DNA of 64,000 nucleotides from Paenibacillus oralis (lineage in GTDB: Bacteria > Bacillota > Bacilli > Paenibacillales > Paenibacillaceae): contig NZ_RRCN01000001.1 in assembly GCF_003863965.1 (NCBI RefSeq), forward strand, positions 6,321,071 to 6,385,070, in the 5' to 3' direction. The notes beneath the pieces were generated by a model, which made no database searches, was not told the origin of the DNA, and saw nothing but the letters and a program-made list of their open reading frames with translations. The position numbers and the translations under genes are program-made. Within the stretch, counting starts at the first letter, position 1, and each line of letters begins with the position of its first letter. This document shows, piece after piece, positions 43,978-53,141 of the stretch.

Positions 43978-44670
43978 ATGCCAGTTCCAGCGACTACGGG
44001 GCAATTGCGAAATCAGATCGAAGATATGAAGATTGGTGATTATATACACGGATTTTATGATAAAGAGGCAAATACTTGGGGAGCGGGCGCCCAAAGAGGA
44101 TCTGAATATCCGCTTACCGGAGTTCCTGCGGCCTCCTTTGTAACAGGTTGGTTTTATTTCATCAAAGTTGACAAAGGACTTCTTGTAGCTGATAGAGTCG
44201 TTCAAAATAGCCAGTCATGGGATTCTTTGAATGGAAATTCCAGAGTAATTCAAGGAAGGCCCGAAATATTTGCTGGTGTGAAAGGCATTTTGCGCTCTCC
44301 TACTGGTGGGGTTGCTTATGCTGATGCGAATGGGAATCGAAGCCTAACTGACCAAGGCTATGGTGGATGGCCTACTGCTAATGAGTGGGATAGATATATT
44401 GTGAACTTTCCTATAAATAAGATTCAAGTTGGTAAAACGTTGGATGATGTGTTTCACTATAATTCGAACGCAGCAACATGGACTCAAGATACAACCACTA
44501 ACAACATTTCTAGGGTGGACGGCACTATGCAAGGCGGAAATACGATACGAGTGTATAGAGGAATTTTAAGTCCTGAGACGGGTCTGCTGAGTGCCTTTGG
44601 GTTTGTAGGATCAAGTGCTTCGTCGACAAGAATAGGCTTCCGTCCAGTATTTGAGTACAAGGAGGTGTAA
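43978..44670 (+). CDS. Lectin-like adhesin, short version
   Basis: 230 residues from the ATG at 43978; a GTG at 43972 is in frame but overlaps the ribosome site. Blocks shared with the next gene: WFYFIKVD..LLVADR, QSWDSLN, NEWDRYIVN, and an ending RIGFRPVFEYKEV like the closing strand of C-type-lectin/FGE folds. The protein probably forms one binding domain of the tip. The next gene repeats the same blocks with an insertion. Confidence 0.6.
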   Translation: MPVPATTGQLRNQIEDMKIGDYIHGFYDKEANTWGAGAQRGSEYPLTGVPAASFVTGWFYFIKVDKGLLVADRVVQNSQSWDSLNGNSRVIQGRPEIFAGVKGILRSPTGGVAYADANGNRSLTDQGYGGWPTANEWDRYIVNFPINKIQVGKTLDDVFHYNSNAATWTQDTTTNNISRVDGTMQGGNTIRVYRGILSPETGLLSAFGFVGSSASSTRIGFRPVFEYKEV

Positions 44671-44673
44671 TAT

Positions 44674-46554
44674 ATGGCTATAGTTGGACAACCATTAACG
44701 GAACCTGAGAGTGGTTGGAAAAGGTATGAGGCAACAGCATCAATAGTAAAGGGGAAAGGAAATTTAATCATAAATTCAAACGTTGGTTATTCTAATGGTA
44801 ATGCACTATATCTCATGCAAAAAGGTGAAAGTTTTTTATTTGATTTTATTGGAGATAAAGTTAGAATAACTGATGTTTTGGCACCAACAAGAACAGATAA
44901 AATAGTTGTCAAAATTGACGGTGTATTGGTTGGAGAGTTTTCAGAATATACAACAGATGCTAATCAATTTAAAACCCTTGTTTTTGAGAAAAAGGGACTA
45001 AACTATTCTCGACATACAGTTGAACTGATTTCTGACAAACAAAATTCATCTAATTATAACATGTCACTTGATCTTATTGACATCGATAGTTCAGGTAGAA
45101 TACTCCATCCTGATGAAGTAACAGACCCTAAAGACCTTGAAGTGGGCAAACGCATTCGTTGTCATTATCAAGCTGCTTCTGGACAAGTGGGAGTGTTTAG
45201 TGGTCTAGGACAAGAAACTTCTGATTTTATTCCTGTTACAAGCACAGCAACTCCTAATGGTGATTTTTACTTTATCATGGTTGAAGATTGGAATAAGAAA
45301 AAGATACTCTTGGCAGATCGTAATATTCAACATAGTATTTCTTGGGACTCATTGAACAGTGCCGGTATTGCAAGTGGAAGCGGTATTCAACTGCCATACG
45401 TTGTTTTTGCTACCGATGGAAATCCGATAACAGTTGTTACTGATTTAGGTTTAACTGTAATGGATAACGATGATAGCTCTGTGGCGTTGTACAAAGTTAT
45501 TAGAGCCACCAATGGAGTCAAAAGTGGGAAATGGTATTATGAAGCTTACTGTATCAGTACGTCAACACAAACATCTGGTCGAGGATTTAGATTTATGACT
45601 GGATTAATCGATAAGCTTTCTAATATTTCTACGGGCAATGGTACAAATAGTGCTGAATTTGTTGCTAGTGTTAATAAAGTATTGGCTATTGATTTTGAAG
45701 GCAACATTCTTCCATATAATATAACAACTGATGTGACGATCAATTCTGGTGACACTATTGGTGTTGCCTTTGATCTTGATAATGGATATATTTCATTCTA
45801 TAAAAATGGAGCATTGTTGGCGACAAAAGAAATAGAAAAAGGTGTTGAATGGTATCCATTCCACTCTTCTAAGTGGTTAAGTAAGGTAACGTACAATTTT
45901 GGCGAAACGAAATTTAAATATGCTTTACCTCAAGGATTTGAACCTTTTATAACATCAAAAAATCAAAGAGATATTAAAACAATAAGGCTCATGACAGGTG
46001 GTGTTTCATCTTCTTATAAAGACAACGAATGTGATAAATATATTGTCAACTCGACTCTTAACGAAACGATTACAGCAGGAGATAATAATGTATGGAATTG
46101 GAATCTTATTTGGTCCTGGTCTAGCACTACTAGGACTATTTCAGAGCAAACCTCTTCTCACAGAGTATTGAGAGGTGGCCCTAACTTCGCGATTGGGACT
46201 TGGGGTAGTGGCGTAAGCAGCACGATAAATGGTGCCAACAACTACATTTTCGGCTTCCGTCCAGTTCTTGAAATTGAATTACCACCTCAATATAAATCGT
46301 TTATTAAAATAAAAAATGAATACAAAACATACAAATCATCATGGAAAACAATTTCGGCAACATTACCTACCCTAGACACTTTTAAAAAAGAAGGAATGGA
46401 TAATCTATCTGTGTTAGATAGAAAAACAAAATCCTTTGTCTTACCTATGGATGATAATACCGCTTCTGGCGAAGTGCTAGGAAATGGTAAAGTGTTTAAA
46501 GAAAAAATTGATTTGAAAAAGTATTTTGAAATAGTTAGTATAGGTACGAAGTAG
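44674..46554 (+). CDS. Adhesin with lectin-like fold and inserted SPRY domain
   Basis: 626 residues. N-terminal jelly-roll-like domain (1-145), then the same blocks as the preceding gene (FYFIMVEDW..ILLADR, ISWDSLN), interrupted after about residue 230 by an SPRY/B30.2-type domain (about 260-425: SGKWYYEAYC, GDTIGVAFDLDNGYISFYKN, YNFGETKFKYALPQGF). The interrupted fold then resumes (NECDKYIVN, FGFRPVLEIE). The C-terminal 60 residues (NEYKTYKSSW, then GNGKVFKEKIDLKKYFEIV) recur in the next two genes. This is a receptor-recognition protein; the SPRY domain in a bacterial tail is unusual. Confidence 0.7.
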   Translation: MAIVGQPLTEPESGWKRYEATASIVKGKGNLIINSNVGYSNGNALYLMQKGESFLFDFIGDKVRITDVLAPTRTDKIVVKIDGVLVGEFSEYTTDANQFKTLVFEKKGLNYSRHTVELISDKQNSSNYNMSLDLIDIDSSGRILHPDEVTDPKDLEVGKRIRCHYQAASGQVGVFSGLGQETSDFIPVTSTATPNGDFYFIMVEDWNKKKILLADRNIQHSISWDSLNSAGIASGSGIQLPYVVFATDGNPITVVTDLGLTVMDNDDSSVALYKVIRATNGVKSGKWYYEAYCISTSTQTSGRGFRFMTGLIDKLSNISTGNGTNSAEFVASVNKVLAIDFEGNILPYNITTDVTINSGDTIGVAFDLDNGYISFYKNGALLATKEIEKGVEWYPFHSSKWLSKVTYNFGETKFKYALPQGFEPFITSKNQRDIKTIRLMTGGVSSSYKDNECDKYIVNSTLNETITAGDNNVWNWNLIWSWSSTTRTISEQTSSHRVLRGGPNFAIGTWGSGVSSTINGANNYIFGFRPVLEIELPPQYKSFIKIKNEYKTYKSSWKTISATLPTLDTFKKEGMDNLSVLDRKTKSFVLPMDDNTASGEVLGNGKVFKEKIDLKKYFEIVSIGTK

Positions 46555-46581
46555 CAGAAGATTATCTGCTGCTTCTTTTTG
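46551..46581 (+). terminator. Terminator after the SPRY adhesin
   Basis: GTAGCAG and CTGCTGC pair with an eight-base loop, then TTCTTTTTG. It starts inside the stop codon region. Confidence 0.7.
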
Positions 46582-46627
46582 TTTTCTAAATTGAATGTAA
46601 GTTTTATTTGGATAGGATGGTGAGATA

Positions 46628-47950
46628 ATGGCTGTTTATAACCCTTTGTATACGCAGTATTTGATGGATAAATGCGGAGTGGCTTGGTTCAAATTCGATG
46701 AAGTAAGTGGAAATGTTGCAGATAGCAAAGGAACTGCTGTTGGCACAATCAACGGTGGAGTAGCTAGAGTTGCTGGATGGAATGGTAGTGGCAGTGCGCT
46801 GAGTTTCAATGGAAGCGATAGTAAGGTTGTTTTTAGCAATAAGATTATTCCAATTGGTAAAAAAAGTATCAGATTTAGGTTTAGAACAACATCGGATACA
46901 GGGGTAATATTGTCTACATGTAACGATTCCTCAGAAAAAGGACTTATAATTCAAACAGGAAATGGCCTTTTAAGATTATTTTTTTTGAAAGGTGTTAGTG
47001 GACAGTACTCACTAGATGTACCATCATTGCCCTATATTAATGATGGAGTTTGGCACGATATTCTTTACACTCAAGACTCACTGAACAATGTACAAGTGTA
47101 TGTTGATAATATGAATCATCCTGTCGCATCTACTAAATTATCAGATACAGAATATATTGGAAGTCGAAATTTACATTTGGGATGTACCCCCTCTTCGTCT
47201 GTCTTTTTTAATGGTCAAATAGATGATATTGAGATTTATAACGATGTAATTGATCCAATAGCTAAAAAGTTTTTATTATCTGCAAATAATAGAATATATT
47301 CAATTACTCAGATTCCTGATGAAACTAATTTAATACCCAAAATGACCTCCAACACAACACCAAGCGGTGTGGCAAGTACAAGTTCTGTTTATGGTTCTGG
47401 AGTTTATCCATACTTAGCTTTTGATCAAAGTGACAGCAAATGGCTATCTGGTAATGTCGGCGGAAAAGCAATATTGTCTTATAAATTTGCTGAACCAAAA
47501 ATAGTATCAGCTTATAGTTTAAAATATTACGCATCGTACAATGGTCATAATCTAAAAGATTGGAAATTTGAGGGAAGCAACGATGGAACTATATGGGATA
47601 TTTTAGACAGTCAGTCGGGGATTGGTGATTGGACTTCTGATGTGAAAAAAACATTCCTTTTTAAGAATAAAAAACAATACATGTATTACAGACTTAACAT
47701 CACAGCAACATCATCTAATACTTATGTTGCACTTGGTGAAATGGAAATATTTGAAACTAATAAATTGCTAGTTAATATGTCAAATTGCACAGAGAGCGAC
47801 TTCATTAATCATGGAGTTGATGAGATAAGTTTTGAGTCTTCGTTAGGAGAAAAGAAAGTCGAACGAACAGAAACCACGCTTGGTGCCGGCAGGGCTTTTC
47901 AGCATACGATTGATCTTTCAAGGCACAGAGTAGATAAGATTATTCTTTAA
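46628..47950 (+). CDS. Adhesin: LamG-like plus discoidin domains
   Basis: 440 residues. Residues about 15-215 are a concanavalin/LamG-type sandwich (KFDEVSGNVADSKGTAVGTI; DDIEIYNDVIDPIAK), 230-375 an F5/8-type (discoidin) domain (PKMTSNTTPSGVASTSSVYG; LKDWKFEGSNDGTIWDIL), and 380-440 the shared attachment module (GAGRAFQHTIDLSRHRVDKI). Such domains bind sugars or phospholipids. It is one of a run of related adhesins in this block. GGTGAGATA precedes the ATG. Confidence 0.72.
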   Translation: MAVYNPLYTQYLMDKCGVAWFKFDEVSGNVADSKGTAVGTINGGVARVAGWNGSGSALSFNGSDSKVVFSNKIIPIGKKSIRFRFRTTSDTGVILSTCNDSSEKGLIIQTGNGLLRLFFLKGVSGQYSLDVPSLPYINDGVWHDILYTQDSLNNVQVYVDNMNHPVASTKLSDTEYIGSRNLHLGCTPSSSVFFNGQIDDIEIYNDVIDPIAKKFLLSANNRIYSITQIPDETNLIPKMTSNTTPSGVASTSSVYGSGVYPYLAFDQSDSKWLSGNVGGKAILSYKFAEPKIVSAYSLKYYASYNGHNLKDWKFEGSNDGTIWDILDSQSGIGDWTSDVKKTFLFKNKKQYMYYRLNITATSSNTYVALGEMEIFETNKLLVNMSNCTESDFINHGVDEISFESSLGEKKVERTETTLGAGRAFQHTIDLSRHRVDKIIL

Positions 47951-47965
47951 GAGGGGGCGGTTTTT

Positions 47966-48652
47966 ATGAGTAAATATGTTAGTATAATACCAAAAATGAC
48001 TAGTAATAGTGGAAATGGGTTTACAATTTCCACTACAAGTATGAATACGTATCCCTTTTATGCAGTTGATAGGTCAATGAGTACCTACTTTCGATCAGCT
48101 ATAAACCCATCTCTACCAGAATATTTTACTATTATTTTTCCTAAAATCTACAAGTTAAAAAGGTATTCATTGTCAATCGGGTCTAATGCATATGATAACA
48201 TGGCAACATGGGACTTAGAAGGAAATATAAATGGAACATGGAAAGTGCTTCATAGTGGAAGCCACTCTCAAGTAAATGAAACATTAACATATGACATAGA
48301 GGAAGCAAAAGTTAGTGGCATAAGAATAAAATGTAAGACTCGATTTGGAACTAATTCTTGGGGAATTACCGAGTTAACTGTATACGAATTAGTATATGAA
48401 GACCAATATCTAATTCAAACCCCTACATGTATAAATTCTTTAAAAGAAAGTACATTATTATTTTTAGAAAATGATAATGAAGTTACTTTTGTAAATTACG
48501 GAATACCAAATAATAACGAAGTGAATTTTCATGAACAATTAAGCAAGAAAATATATATTACTGAAACTTTTACTTCTTTAGGCACAGGAAAAGTGTTTAA
48601 GCAAAAGATCGATACTAATAAAACGCCAATTGAGAAAATTATTATCTTATAA
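47966..48652 (+). CDS. Adhesin: discoidin domain with shared module
   Basis: 228 residues after GAGGGGGCGG. A single discoidin-like domain (IIPKMTSNSGNGFTISTTSM; DLEGNINGTWKVLH; GIRIKCKTRFGTNSWGITEL), then the shared attachment module ending LGTGKVFKQKIDTNKTPIEK. It is a shorter relative of the neighbours on both sides and lies 15 bases after the previous stop, so the three arose by duplication and divergence. Confidence 0.68.
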   Translation: MSKYVSIIPKMTSNSGNGFTISTTSMNTYPFYAVDRSMSTYFRSAINPSLPEYFTIIFPKIYKLKRYSLSIGSNAYDNMATWDLEGNINGTWKVLHSGSHSQVNETLTYDIEEAKVSGIRIKCKTRFGTNSWGITELTVYELVYEDQYLIQTPTCINSLKESTLLFLENDNEVTFVNYGIPNNNEVNFHEQLSKKIYITETFTSLGTGKVFKQKIDTNKTPIEKIIIL

Positions 48653-48677
48653 CTTCCTTTAGAAAGAGGTGATCAAA

Positions 48678-50705
48678 ATGGCATATGTAAGCAATACAAC
48701 AGCCATACCAAAAATGACAAGTAACACTACTCCAAGTGGAGTTGCTAGTGCAAGTAGCGTATGGATGAATGGGTATGAAGCATGGAAGGCATTTGATAGA
48801 ATTAATTCTTCAATATATGCAAGCGGAAGTGGTTCATTCAAATTAGCATATAGATTTCCAGAAAAAAAGACAATTGCAAAATATACTATTGTTAGTACTG
48901 GGTCAAATAATTGCAGTCCTAAAAATTGGACTTTTGAGGGTTCTAACGATAATGTGAATTATGATATTCTTCATTATGTTACAAATAGTCCTTCATTCAA
49001 ATTTGGAGATGCAGAAAAAAGAGAGTATAACTTCGATAATTCAAATCAGTACATGTACTATAGACTTAACGTTAGTTCATCATATTCAGGAACTGTTTTT
49101 ATATATGAATTAGAAATGATGGAAGTTATTTATGAGTATAAGTCACTTATATTTAATGAAAATGAATATAAGACTTATAAAGATAATAAGTTTGAATCTA
49201 TTGGAACAAATCTAACAGAGGATTTATTTTTAACTTATGGATTAAATGATATTTCAACTATTCCAGAATCAGCATGGGCAGAACTTCATGGTGATGTTGA
49301 GTTACACCATTGGACAGATGACCCTAATAAAACAGAAGTGCAATTTAGCATCGAAACCGAGCCATTCAACCTCGAAGACGAGTTTGCTGGACAGACTATC
49401 AAACTAATCGAATACACTGATGATCCAAGCAAAACGGAATCAACAATCACTTTAGAAACTGAACCATTTACCCTATATGACGAGTTTAGTGATAGTGTTG
49501 ATGTATTGTACTACACAGATGACCCATCAAAAGAATCTGCTGAACTTGTGATTGATGCTAACTATAGCCCGCTGGATGATCTTGAAGGCGATTTTGAGGT
49601 TGTTACATGGGCAGAAGACGAAGAAATTGATGAATTGGACATTGAAATGAATGCATTGCCATTTGAGCAGATATTAATTACTCCAAACGATTTTGAGATT
49701 TTCGGCACGATTCAAAACGTTATTGCTAATAAGGTTGGAGATACCGGAAAACTTAAAATGCTAATGTCATTTGATCAAGGAGACACATGGGAATCATGTA
49801 GATATGGTGTATGGAATGTTATTAATATTGATGATTTGGATCAAGTGCAGAATGACGCAATGACTATACATGACGTAGGCAAACTTAAAGAAAAACATTT
49901 TAAGGACAAAGGTGGGAATATTCGCCTGGCCTACTACATAGATGAATCAATTCATATGAATGATCCCATTAAAGTAGATAACATTAAAATAATAACTAAC
50001 TCTCCATTAGAGGATGTAAAATTCGCTAGTGCAGCTTTTTATCTTTTGAATTCATTAGCGACAATCAATATTAAAGTTGCTGGCAATAAACTGATTGGAA
50101 ATTTGGACGACGCGGATAAGGGCAAAGTACAATATCGAGTTTTCCTCAATGGGAAGCCTTATTACCCGCAAGATGGAGCATTTACGAGTTTGGCCCCTTC
50201 CCCACTGAATATTCAATTGAATATTTCGGAACGGGATATTATTTTTGGGGTGGAAAATGCTCTGAAGGTTGAATTCCAGGATGCTTGGGGACAGACGGAT
50301 GTTTGGGAAACCAAATTTGTCGGCACTTACTCCGGTCTGATGTTCATGGATGAAAATAAACAATATTATTCAGATACTTTTGGCGGAATTCTCAAATATC
50401 TTGATTTCGATATCATCGTCGCCGGTCAAACTACGATCGATCAAAAAGTCATAGTAAAAAACCAGTTGGGCGAACGTGTCCAAAACCTGCTGTTGGAAGT
50501 ACAGAAAGAAAATCTGCCTGACGGCGTAGAAATTCAAATGTCCTATACCTCCTCCCCATTCATACCGGAGGATTTTATTTTGTTTAACAAGTTTATTGAA
50601 CCTGATGAAGAAAATGAGTTTTACGTGCGGATTGCAACTCAAATCAATGCGGAGCCCGATCCCAATGGGCAATTTGAAATCAGGGCTAAAGTAGATCCTG
50701 TTTAA
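48678..50705 (+). CDS. Adhesin with discoidin domain and acidic repeats
   Basis: 675 residues from the ATG at 48678 (AGAGGTGA upstream); a GTG at 48669 lies inside that site. Domain order: discoidin (1-150, PKMTSNTTPSGVASASSVWM), an EYKTYKDN linker (about 160-200), then four copies of an acidic unit of about 33 residues (HHWTDDPNKTEV; EYTDDPSKTEST; YYTDDPSKESAE; TWAEDEEIDELD) at about 200-335, and a beta-rich C-terminus (PNGQFEIRAKVDPV at the end). It may be a long stalked fibre. Confidence 0.68.
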   Translation: MAYVSNTTAIPKMTSNTTPSGVASASSVWMNGYEAWKAFDRINSSIYASGSGSFKLAYRFPEKKTIAKYTIVSTGSNNCSPKNWTFEGSNDNVNYDILHYVTNSPSFKFGDAEKREYNFDNSNQYMYYRLNVSSSYSGTVFIYELEMMEVIYEYKSLIFNENEYKTYKDNKFESIGTNLTEDLFLTYGLNDISTIPESAWAELHGDVELHHWTDDPNKTEVQFSIETEPFNLEDEFAGQTIKLIEYTDDPSKTESTITLETEPFTLYDEFSDSVDVLYYTDDPSKESAELVIDANYSPLDDLEGDFEVVTWAEDEEIDELDIEMNALPFEQILITPNDFEIFGTIQNVIANKVGDTGKLKMLMSFDQGDTWESCRYGVWNVINIDDLDQVQNDAMTIHDVGKLKEKHFKDKGGNIRLAYYIDESIHMNDPIKVDNIKIITNSPLEDVKFASAAFYLLNSLATINIKVAGNKLIGNLDDADKGKVQYRVFLNGKPYYPQDGAFTSLAPSPLNIQLNISERDIIFGVENALKVEFQDAWGQTDVWETKFVGTYSGLMFMDENKQYYSDTFGGILKYLDFDIIVAGQTTIDQKVIVKNQLGERVQNLLLEVQKENLPDGVEIQMSYTSSPFIPEDFILFNKFIEPDEENEFYVRIATQINAEPDPNGQFEIRAKVDPV

Positions 50706-50744
50706 TCTTAAATCTCAATACAATGAGGTGAGTGGGTGAAATGA

Positions 50745-52568
50745 TTGGATGAATATCATAATTTTGAGTTAACCGGGGAAGTTAGAGTAAAAGACAGGCT
50801 TTCCAACAAAGTCACAGGCAAGTATAAGCTTTACATCCCTCAAGAGAAGGAACTTGTGTCTGAGCTTGTCGTCATGAAGCCGGATGAAGAAAGTTTAAAC
50901 AGTACCATTTCTATCCGCACACTTAAGAACTTCGACCTTCCCGCTTCGATACAGGTAATGTATCGCGGGAATGATGACATAGAGTCGTTTATTGAGGCAA
51001 TGGCTGGCGAATACCTAGAAGCCGCTATACAAGTTCGACCTTATAATCGCCTATTTGGTAAATTCGAATTATTGGAAGCTCCGAGAAAAGAAGTTGGTCT
51101 GACTCCCCTAGCGGACGCTTCGACAAGATCGAGAGAAGATTTGCGAACCATCAACTATGGCGATACGAAAAGTATGCTCACAGGTAAAAATGACGAAGAA
51201 TCATTTGAGTCTTTTATTCACTTTGGCGAGCTATCCGATCGCATTCGCGATTTGAAATTAATCGAAAGCGCCAAGCTCAGGCTATATTATATTGATTTTC
51301 CTGCAGGCTCTCTTATCGAATTACATCAACCCAATACGATATGGCGGGAAATGGGTGTTACTCATGCCAATAAGCCTTACCCCACACGATTACTGGGCAG
51401 TGCTTATACAATCAATACAAAAGAGAGATACATTGAATTTGACCTGCTGGATGTTGCTAATCAATGGGAATCCGGGCAATTACTTAATTACGGACTTATC
51501 ATACGAACTCCCGAAAATAATACGCTTAGCTTTTTTACCCGGGAATCGCAAAATTCACCACTGCTTATTATAAAATATGTTACATCGCAAATTTATAGTT
51601 TAGGCAGAAGCCAATTTGATGGGACTATATTTATCATTGGCAAAGGCAATAAAGATATCACCGGTTATCTTACGGTACATAGCGACGTTGGGTTAGAATA
51701 TTTACCATCCACTTTGTATGTGCACAGATATGAAAGCCCTTTGTTCGAGGAAAAAAATGCAGCTATTGGAGCATCAAGACCGGATGTATTAGGCCAAGTT
51801 ACTATCGCCCACAGAAAGCAAGAATATCTTGAGGCTGTTTTGACAATCGCCAATAAAATCGCTAAAGATTATGAAGCAGACATCGCAATCAATGTACCTG
51901 ATTTATACTCATGGATGAACGTTGATCCCAATGCTCATTTGCGGAGTATTTTAACTGTCGCGAGAAATGAAGTAAGCGAAATTGACAGCGGCATACTCGT
52001 TTCTCGCCCGGACATTGGTGCAGCAATTACTATCTCTAACTATAAACGAGCTGCCAATCTCTTGGAAGGCACTCTGACTGTTAAGACTACAATCGATAAA
52101 GATTATGAAGCCGAAATTATCATATCCAAACCCGATCTTTGGGGAGAAATAACCGTCAGAGCTTTGGGAGAAAGCTCTTTGGATTCAACGATTGATATTC
52201 CCTATTACAGTAACAGAGATTTAATCATTCGAATTAATACTCCTGATTTACCGGCATCTATGCTGATCAAATATATGACCCAAATCGATGGGGAAATTTT
52301 AGTTAAAGAAAGAAATTACCTGGAAGCTTCTATCGACATACGACAAATTGATGAATTGTCCGGCTTTTTAATCGCAAAGCAGAAGGTTGAACAAGAAGCC
52401 GATATTCGCATCAATGTGCCTGATTTGCCTTCAACGATTACGCCTAGGGTAATCGGTCTAAACGACTTGGATGTGCTGGCCAGCATTCGTAAGCGCGATG
52501 TAAGCGACTTGAACAGTTCAATGCTTATTAAAGGTAAATCAAACGGCTCATACTGGTTTATATACTAA
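50745..52568 (+). CDS. DNRLRE-domain fibre protein
   Basis: 607 residues from a TTG. Residues about 120-280 follow the DNRLRE carbohydrate-binding-type pattern (TPLADASTRSREDLRTINYG; LIESAKLRLYYIDFPAGSLI; YIEFDLLDVANQWESGQLLN). The rest is built from repeating strands with a period of about 30-60 residues (LEAVLTIANKIAKDYEADIA; LLEGTLTVKTTIDKDYEAEI), each ending in I-x-V-P-D-L or similar, which reads as a beta-solenoid-like stalk. It is the last adhesin before the holin. GGTGAGTGGGTGAAATGA precedes the start. Confidence 0.68.
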   Translation: MDEYHNFELTGEVRVKDRLSNKVTGKYKLYIPQEKELVSELVVMKPDEESLNSTISIRTLKNFDLPASIQVMYRGNDDIESFIEAMAGEYLEAAIQVRPYNRLFGKFELLEAPRKEVGLTPLADASTRSREDLRTINYGDTKSMLTGKNDEESFESFIHFGELSDRIRDLKLIESAKLRLYYIDFPAGSLIELHQPNTIWREMGVTHANKPYPTRLLGSAYTINTKERYIEFDLLDVANQWESGQLLNYGLIIRTPENNTLSFFTRESQNSPLLIIKYVTSQIYSLGRSQFDGTIFIIGKGNKDITGYLTVHSDVGLEYLPSTLYVHRYESPLFEEKNAAIGASRPDVLGQVTIAHRKQEYLEAVLTIANKIAKDYEADIAINVPDLYSWMNVDPNAHLRSILTVARNEVSEIDSGILVSRPDIGAAITISNYKRAANLLEGTLTVKTTIDKDYEAEIIISKPDLWGEITVRALGESSLDSTIDIPYYSNRDLIIRINTPDLPASMLIKYMTQIDGEILVKERNYLEASIDIRQIDELSGFLIAKQKVEQEADIRINVPDLPSTITPRVIGLNDLDVLASIRKRDVSDLNSSMLIKGKSNGSYWFIY

Positions 52569-52573
52569 TTCTT

Positions 52574-52611
52574 AAGGGCTCCTCGTTTCGGGGAGTCTTT
52601 GCTTTTATTTA
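52574..52611 (+). terminator. Terminator before the holin
   Basis: AAGGGCTCC and GGAGTCTTT pair (G-U included) around TCGTTTCGG, followed by TGCTTTTATTT. Confidence 0.7.
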
Positions 52612-52626
52612 AGAAAGGGGCTCGGA

Positions 52627-53094
52627 ATGAATATATACATAAAATTGATCGAAATCAAAGATTCGATAGGCTTATATTTAAAACCTTTGACAGTCCGTGA
52701 AATTGGGCTTTATGGAGCTGTTGGTTTTATCGGCGGCTCAATCGTAAAGGCGTATGGAGGTTGGAGTCCAGTGATGACCCTACTCATTATTTTAATGGCA
52801 TCGGACTATCTGACCGGAGTGCTGGCCAGCCTGAAAGAGAAAAAGGGGATTAAAAGCTCCGTTTCTTTTTGGGGGCTGCTAAAAAAAGGTTTGATGATGC
52901 TTTCCGTTTTAATTGCCAATCATATTGATATCGTCATGAATACCCAAATTGTGATGAACGCCAGTATTTATTTTTGGTATGCCAATGAGGTAATTTCCTT
53001 AACCGAAAATTATGCGCGATTGGGTTTACCGCTGCCTGACGTGATCAAAGATAAAATTGCCATTTTAAAAAATAAAGAGAGCGCGGATAAATGA
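52627..53094 (+). CDS. Phage holin (Phage_holin_4-type, TcdE/UtxA-like)
   Basis: 155 residues with AAAGGGG upstream. Three or four membrane segments (about 28-45, 53-70, 87-110) with the family blocks TLLIILMASDYLTGVLASLK, KSSVSFWGLLKKGLMMLSVL and NEVISLTENYARLGLPLP. Holins of this type form membrane lesions that release lysins or particles. It is the last gene of the element. No amidase or lysozyme gene follows, so the peptidoglycan-cutting activity may come from the tape measure NlpC/P60 domain or from the host. Confidence 0.85.
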   Translation: MNIYIKLIEIKDSIGLYLKPLTVREIGLYGAVGFIGGSIVKAYGGWSPVMTLLIILMASDYLTGVLASLKEKKGIKSSVSFWGLLKKGLMMLSVLIANHIDIVMNTQIVMNASIYFWYANEVISLTENYARLGLPLPDVIKDKIAILKNKESADK

Positions 53095-53111
53095 CCTTCG
53101 AAATACTGTAG

Positions 53112-53141
53112 TGCCCCTTCAAAGGAACAAATCCTTTGAAG
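53112..53141. terminator. Hairpin at the right border
   Basis: CCCCTTCAAAGG and CCTTTGAAGGGG form a perfect 12-pair stem with an AACAAAT-type loop between the convergent holin and ppiB genes. T-tracts are short. Confidence 0.7.

Noticed and set aside
43978..46554. Diversity-generating retroelement target (lectin-like fold ending in GFRPV)
   Set aside because: No reverse transcriptase, template repeat or near-identical repeat pair was found in the window.
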